A DNA stretch of 8,852 bases from an uncultured bacterium (lineage in GTDB: Bacteria; Spirochaetota; Spirochaetia; Sphaerochaetales; Sphaerochaetaceae), in NCBI GenBank assembly GCA_905215015.1, contig CAJMOS010000115.1, positions 1 to 8,852 on the forward strand, given 5' to 3'. A program made the position numbers and the translations under genes. Shown here one piece after another: positions 6,394 to 8,852 of the stretch. The notes below the pieces were generated by a model that searched no databases, had not been told where the DNA came from, and saw nothing but the letters and a program-made list of their open reading frames with translations. The number at the start of each line of letters is the position of its first letter. Position 1 is the first letter of the stretch.

Positions 6394-6735
6394 TCATTTC
6401 TCCTCGGGTTCGTGATGTCCGCTCGGGCTCATCAGGCAGTTCTCGTGCGTCATGGAGAAAATGTCGGCGAAGGTCCCCCCACAGTAGTGGCAGGTATACC
6501 GGCCGTTGTGTTTCCCTTCGTAGGGCTCATGGGAGCCGGTCGGGCTTTTGGTGCAATGGCCATGGACGAGAAACGCAAGGCTCTTGAAGGCCTGCCCGCA
6601 GTGCTTGCAGACAAAACGTCCGTCGGTCTCGCCGAGGAATTTCTCGTGTTTCCCTGTAGGGCTGTCGGTACATCTGCCGAAATTCAACGCGAGCAGGCTC
6701 CGAAACGATTGTCCACAGTGCTTGCAATACCACAT
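6394..6735 (-). CDS. Small protein of three tandem CCCH zinc fingers
   Basis: 113 aa made almost wholly of three copies of one finger. Ligands are C4-C7-C22-H30, C43-C46-C61-H69 and C82-C85-C100-H108: C-x2-C-x14-C-x7-H, each unit exactly 39 residues after the last. Shared residues are CxxCG (all three; CKHCGQ in units 1 and 2), a Phe four residues after the second Cys, and SP(T/S)G-x-HE before and at the His ligand. Similar small finger repeats occur in other bacterial and phage proteins, mostly without known function. It could bind RNA, DNA or protein. A strong AAGGAGG lies 4 nt before the ATG. First gene of block B, just after the rplS terminator; its stop lies in an ATGA overlap with a possible start of the next gene. 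I saw no convincing -35/-10 pair upstream. Confidence 0.9.
   Translation of the reverse strand: MWYCKHCGQSFRSLLALNFGRCTDSPTGKHEKFLGETDGRFVCKHCGQAFKSLAFLVHGHCTKSPTGSHEPYEGKHNGRYTCHYCGGTFADIFSMTHENCLMSPSGHHEPEEK
6397..6732 (-). repeat. Coding tandem repeat, 117-bp period, 3 units
   Basis: The zinc-finger gene consists of units at 6616-6732, 6499-6615 and 6397-6498 (last one shortened after the His ligand). They match in protein sequence (for example CKHCGQ in units 1 and 2, SPTG or SPSG in all) but have diverged at DNA level. This suggests old internal duplications kept under protein-level selection. Confidence 0.8.
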
Positions 6736-6794
6736 GCTCCCTCCTTAGAAGAAGTAGTGTATCCCTTTTTCCCTTCCTGATGGGAGAAAATATC

Positions 6795-6822
6795 AAAAAA
6801 AAGGCTGGGAAAGCTCCCAGCC
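6795..6822 (-). terminator. Intrinsic terminator of the KH-rimM-trmD-rplS operon
   Basis: Perfect 8-bp GC-rich stem GGCTGGGA/TCCCAGCC (6803-6810 with 6815-6822) and a 4-nt loop. On the minus strand it is followed by eight T residues (complement of the A-run at 6795-6802). It begins 21 nt past the rplS stop. There is no T-run on the other side, so it acts for minus-strand transcripts only. Confidence 0.93.
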
Positions 6823-6828
6823 CTGAAA

Positions 6829-6844
6829 ACTCCTTGCAAGGAGT
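6829..6844. repeat. 16-bp perfect palindrome at the rplS stop codon
   Basis: ACTCCTTGCAAGGAGT is a perfect palindrome whose edge touches the rplS TGA (6844-6846). As RNA it can give only a short stem with a small loop. It contains both a Shine-Dalgarno-like AAGGAG and its complement, but no start codon follows at a suitable distance. Confidence 0.5.
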
Positions 6845-7272
6845 CATTTCTTGACGATCAGCTCCTTGATCTTGGCATCCTTGCCAATCTTTCCGCGCAC
6901 GTAGTAGAGCTTTGCCCTTCTCACGCGGCCGCGACGCAGTACCTCGACGCTTTCCATGCGGGGAGAGTGCATCGGGAAGATTCTCTCGACACCGACGCCA
7001 TAGGAAATCTTTCTGACAGTGAAGGTCTTCCTCAGGCCGGAATTCTTCTTGCAGATGACAAGACCCTCGAATGCCTGGACACGCTCGGTGGTGCCTTCGA
7101 TGACCTTGTAGTTCACCCTGACGGTGTCGCCAACGTTGAAATTCTCGACTCCGTCCTTCATCTGCTTGGCCTCAATGGCCTTGATGATGTTCACGTGCTG
7201 GAGAGAAGCCTTGGGAGCCTTCTGCTCCTCAACCTTCTGCTCTTCCTTCACTTCTTTCACTTCTTCGTCCAT
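6844..7272 (-). CDS. rplS: Large-subunit ribosomal protein bL19 with acidic N-terminal extension
   Basis: 50S protein at the subunit interface. The bL19 core runs from about residue 26: NVGDTVRVNYKVIEG, ERVQAFEGLVI, FTVRKISYGVGVERIFPMHSP, VRRAKLYYVRGKIGK. Before it is a Glu/Lys/Val-rich stretch of about 25 residues (DEEVKEVKEEQKVEEQK) that is absent from the E. coli protein. I start at ATG 7270-7272 (142 aa) because AGAGG (7282-7286) is 9 nt upstream. The in-frame ATG at 7281 directly abuts that AGAGG and has no room for it to work. A GTG near residue 27 would give an E. coli-sized protein but lacks a ribosome site. The first 44 nt overlap the end of trmD in another frame. Followed by a strong terminator. 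Confidence 0.95.
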   Translation of the reverse strand: MDEEVKEVKEEQKVEEQKAPKASLQHVNIIKAIEAKQMKDGVENFNVGDTVRVNYKVIEGTTERVQAFEGLVICKKNSGLRKTFTVRKISYGVGVERIFPMHSPRMESVEVLRRGRVRRAKLYYVRGKIGKDAKIKELIVKK

Positions 7273-8008
7273 TTCTATCATCCTCTACGGTATGTACGAA
7301 TAATTGATTCAAACGGCATCTGGCATCGACGTCCAAATCGGCGGTCTCCAACAGGTCCGGCCGATTTCTGGCGGTCTTCTCCAGCCGTTGCATCACATGC
7401 CACTCGACAATATGGGCATGATGACCGCTCAATAATACTTCCGGCACCGTTTTTGAGCAATAGGTCTCCGGCCGGGTGTACTGGGGATATTCCAACAACC
7501 CTCCATGGAAACTCTCCTCGTCAAGCGATGCGTCCGTAATCACGCCCTCCACCAGACGGTAGAGCGCGTCGATAATCACAAGACTTGCCACTTCGCCTGA
7601 GCTCATCACATAGTCCCCTACGCTGATCTCGTCATCCACCCAGGTATCAATGACACGTTGGTCGAGACCTTCGTAGTGGCCGCAAATGAAGACAAGCTCC
7701 TGCTCCTTGGCAAGATCCTCCGCGTAGGCCTGGGTAAAACGCTTGCCCGACGGGGTCGCGTACACGACCCTCGCCTTGTGGGCGTCAATCGCCTCAAGCG
7801 CCTTGTCCAGCGGCCCGCATTTCAGCACCATTCCGGCCCCGCCGCCGAACGGGACGTCGTCGCAGCTCTTGTGCCGCCCCTCCGCCCAGTCACGGAAGTT
7901 CAGGATTCTATAGGTGATCAGCCCCTTCTCCACCGCCCGTTTCATGATCGAGTTGGTGAAAAAGGGTTCGACCATTTCTGGAAACAAGGAAAGAACGGTG
8001 ATATTCAT
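7229..8008 (-). CDS. trmD: tRNA (guanine-37-N1)-methyltransferase TrmD
   Basis: Methylates G37 of tRNAs from S-adenosylmethionine, preventing +1 frameshifts. SPOUT (knotted) enzyme, 259 aa. Landmarks: VLSLFPEM (5-12), DDVPFGGGAGMV (50-61), GHYEGLDQRV (110-119), knot segment GDYVMSSGE (131-139, where many homologues have a second Gly), LLEYPQYTRP (171-180) and VPEVLLSGHH (188-197). The position before SF, where the catalytic Asp of the H. influenzae and E. coli enzymes sits, appears to be Glu (E165 in DEESF). The start ATG overlaps the rimM stop by 4 nt (ATGA); an in-frame TTG 12 nt earlier is less likely. The last residues (about 246-259, Arg/Ser/Glu/Gly-rich) are read from DNA that also encodes the rplS start. 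Confidence 0.96.
   Translation of the reverse strand: MNITVLSLFPEMVEPFFTNSIMKRAVEKGLITYRILNFRDWAEGRHKSCDDVPFGGGAGMVLKCGPLDKALEAIDAHKARVVYATPSGKRFTQAYAEDLAKEQELVFICGHYEGLDQRVIDTWVDDEISVGDYVMSSGEVASLVIIDALYRLVEGVITDASLDEESFHGGLLEYPQYTRPETYCSKTVPEVLLSGHHAHIVEWHVMQRLEKTARNRPDLLETADLDVDARCRLNQLFVHTVEDDRNGRRSERSEGRAEG
7282..7286 (-). promoter_or_regulatory. rplS Shine-Dalgarno inside trmD (decides start)
   Basis: AGAGG lies 9 nt before the ATG at 7272 and 0 nt before the ATG at 7281. The spacing favours the downstream ATG as the real rplS start. The site lies within trmD codons, so ribosomes translating trmD pass over it. Confidence 0.6.
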
Positions 8009-8511
8009 TGCAGGATCCAATCCACCTTCAGGCGGATTTCCTTGCCCTCGCTATCCACCCCGTCGATGAAGGGCGCCATGTAGGGGACGAACTGCTTGGT
8101 CCCGTCGTTCTTCTCGACCTCAAGCAACAGCGCCTGGGGTCCTTCGACAAGCGACACGACCTTTCCCAAGACAGTACCTTGCCAGATAACCGAGCATCCG
8201 GCCAGGTCAGCCGCGTACACCTCGCCTTTCTTCAACGGATATGCCTGATCGCGTGGAACGAGAAGAACGCAACGGGCGAGCACCCGCGTCGCCTCCGGGG
8301 AATCGAATCCCTCGAACTTGACGACCAGTTGCCCGCCTGCTTTCCGCATCGAAACGATATCCACTTGCCGGCGCGTCCCGTCAGGGGACTCCAGCGTCAC
8401 GGTCTTGAGTTTCCGCAAATAATCGCTTGACGGATTGTTCGGGTAGAGCTTGACCTCTCCCGTCAACCCAAAGGAAGCCCCGATGGTCGCGGTGGCAAGC
8501 AAATCATCCAT
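8005..8511 (-). CDS. rimM: 16S rRNA processing/maturation protein RimM
   Basis: Helps the 30S head mature by binding ribosomal protein S19. 168 aa, normal size. The N-terminal RimM domain shows ATIGASFGLTGEVKLYP, followed by KFEGFDSPEATRVLARC (the usual E..D...AE.L.G segment). The C-terminal PRC-barrel domain shows GSV-like strands, LLEVE and FVPYMAPFIDGVD. It starts 4 nt after the KH-gene stop, with only a weak GAGAG ahead, and overlaps trmD by 4 nt. Coupled expression with the other ribosome-maturation genes is therefore likely. Confidence 0.93.
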   Translation of the reverse strand: MDDLLATATIGASFGLTGEVKLYPNNPSSDYLRKLKTVTLESPDGTRRQVDIVSMRKAGGQLVVKFEGFDSPEATRVLARCVLLVPRDQAYPLKKGEVYAADLAGCSVIWQGTVLGKVVSLVEGPQALLLEVEKNDGTKQFVPYMAPFIDGVDSEGKEIRLKVDWILQ

Positions 8512-8515
8512 GCTC

Positions 8516-8749
8516 TCAGTCCAGAATCGTCAGGTCGGCGCGCTTGCCGCTCTTGGTCGCGCTGGCGGACAGAATGATCCTGATCGCCTTCGCGATACGG
8601 CCCTGCTTGCCGATGACTTTGCCGACATCCTCCTGGGCGACCTTCAGCTCAAGGATGGTGGATTTCTCCCCCTCCACGACGTTGACGGACACCTCTTCCG
8701 GCTTGTCGACAAGATTCTTCACGATATATTCAACAAGGTCTTTTTCCAC
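8516..8749 (-). CDS. khpA: Small KH-domain RNA-binding protein (KhpA type)
   Basis: Single type-II KH domain, 77 aa, with the RNA-contact loop GKQG in VGKVIGKQGRIAKAIR. The family sits between rpsP and rimM in many bacteria, forms a complex with KhpB in some, and binds RNA. The start is taken as GTG 8747-8749 because the protein then begins EKDLVEYIVKNLVD, as in homologues, and a GGGGG stretch ends 6 nt upstream. The frame stays open upstream to the window edge, but those residues do not resemble the family. Confidence 0.92.
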   Translation of the reverse strand: MEKDLVEYIVKNLVDKPEEVSVNVVEGEKSTILELKVAQEDVGKVIGKQGRIAKAIRIILSASATKSGKRADLTILD

Positions 8750-8852
8750 AGCGAGCCCCCAGAACTTAGTTCTGCTCAGGCTTTCTGCTAATCTGGATCC
8801 ATGCGCTTTGCCACTTCGCTGCAAGAGCAGAAGAGCGGCATAAGGCAGCACG
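8750..8852 (-). other. Unassigned edge, possibly the end of the gene upstream of khpA
   Basis: In this operon rpsP usually precedes the KH gene, but no frame here shows recognisable S16 sequence. One minus-strand frame is open from the edge to a TAA at 8766-8768, 16 nt before the khpA start, and ends ISRKPEQN. Another ends with TAG at 8788-8790. AGAACTTAGTTCT (8761-8773) is a small palindrome just ahead of the khpA ribosome site. I cannot tell a gene end from a leader sequence here. Confidence 0.3.

Noticed and set aside
6394..6735. CRISPR-like or mobile repeat array
   Set aside because: The 117-bp periodicity is coding, diverged at DNA level and explained by protein finger repeats.
6736..6794. 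Promoter for the zinc-finger/coaD block
   Set aside because: TTGATA occurs in the T-rich tail after the terminator, but no -10 box lies at a suitable distance. I could not support a call.
6527..6847. Minus-strand frame overlapping the zinc-finger gene and the rplS terminator
   Set aside because: It would read through the terminator hairpin, lacks the Cys/His pattern and has no ribosome site. The zinc-finger frame is clearly the real one.

Overview
The window is a dense, GC-rich bacterial chromosome segment that carries almost only housekeeping genes for translation, tRNA maturation and cofactor or lipid synthesis. The best guess is a spirochaete, probably in or near Sphaerochaeta. The reasons are the eukaryote-like (type 2) isoleucyl-tRNA synthetase, the very compact rpmF-acpP-rnc cluster without the usual plsX/fab genes between them, and the general sequence style of the proteins. 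This is inference from family knowledge, not from a search. I see no mobile element, CRISPR array, tRNA or rRNA.

Layout, left to right. Positions 1-1347 hold the first 449 codons of ileS on the minus strand; the gene runs off the left edge. Positions 1348-1455 are a divergent promoter region serving ileS (minus) and cca (plus). Positions 1456-2799 hold cca, the only plus-strand gene: a CCA-adding nucleotidyltransferase with an HD domain. It converges, with an 8-nt gap, on a minus-strand run that fills the rest of the window.

Read in the direction of transcription (right to left), that run has two blocks. Block A (8749-6844) is KH-domain protein, rimM, trmD, rplS. This is the classic ribosome-maturation operon, closed by a strong intrinsic terminator at 6795-6822. 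Block B (6735-2808) is a triple zinc-finger protein, a basic zinc-binding hypothetical protein, coaD, an M18 aminopeptidase, rpmF, acpP and rnc. It probably has an internal promoter before rpmF. Genes within the blocks are coupled by 4-nt ATGA overlaps, by stop codons lying inside the next gene's Shine-Dalgarno sequence (TAAGGA(G)), or by a stop almost touching the next start. trmD and rplS share 44 nt.

Functionally, the genes charge and mature tRNA (ileS, cca, trmD), build and mature the ribosome (rplS, rimM, rpmF, rnc, KH protein), and supply CoA and acyl carrier protein (coaD, acpP). The least explained content is the pair of small zinc-binding proteins translated just ahead of coaD. One consists of three CCCH fingers at an exact 39-residue period. 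The other has an Arg/Lys/Gln-rich tail followed by a CxxC...HxxC knuckle. I do not see a convincing new multi-gene system; these two proteins and the trmD/rplS overlap deserve the most attention.
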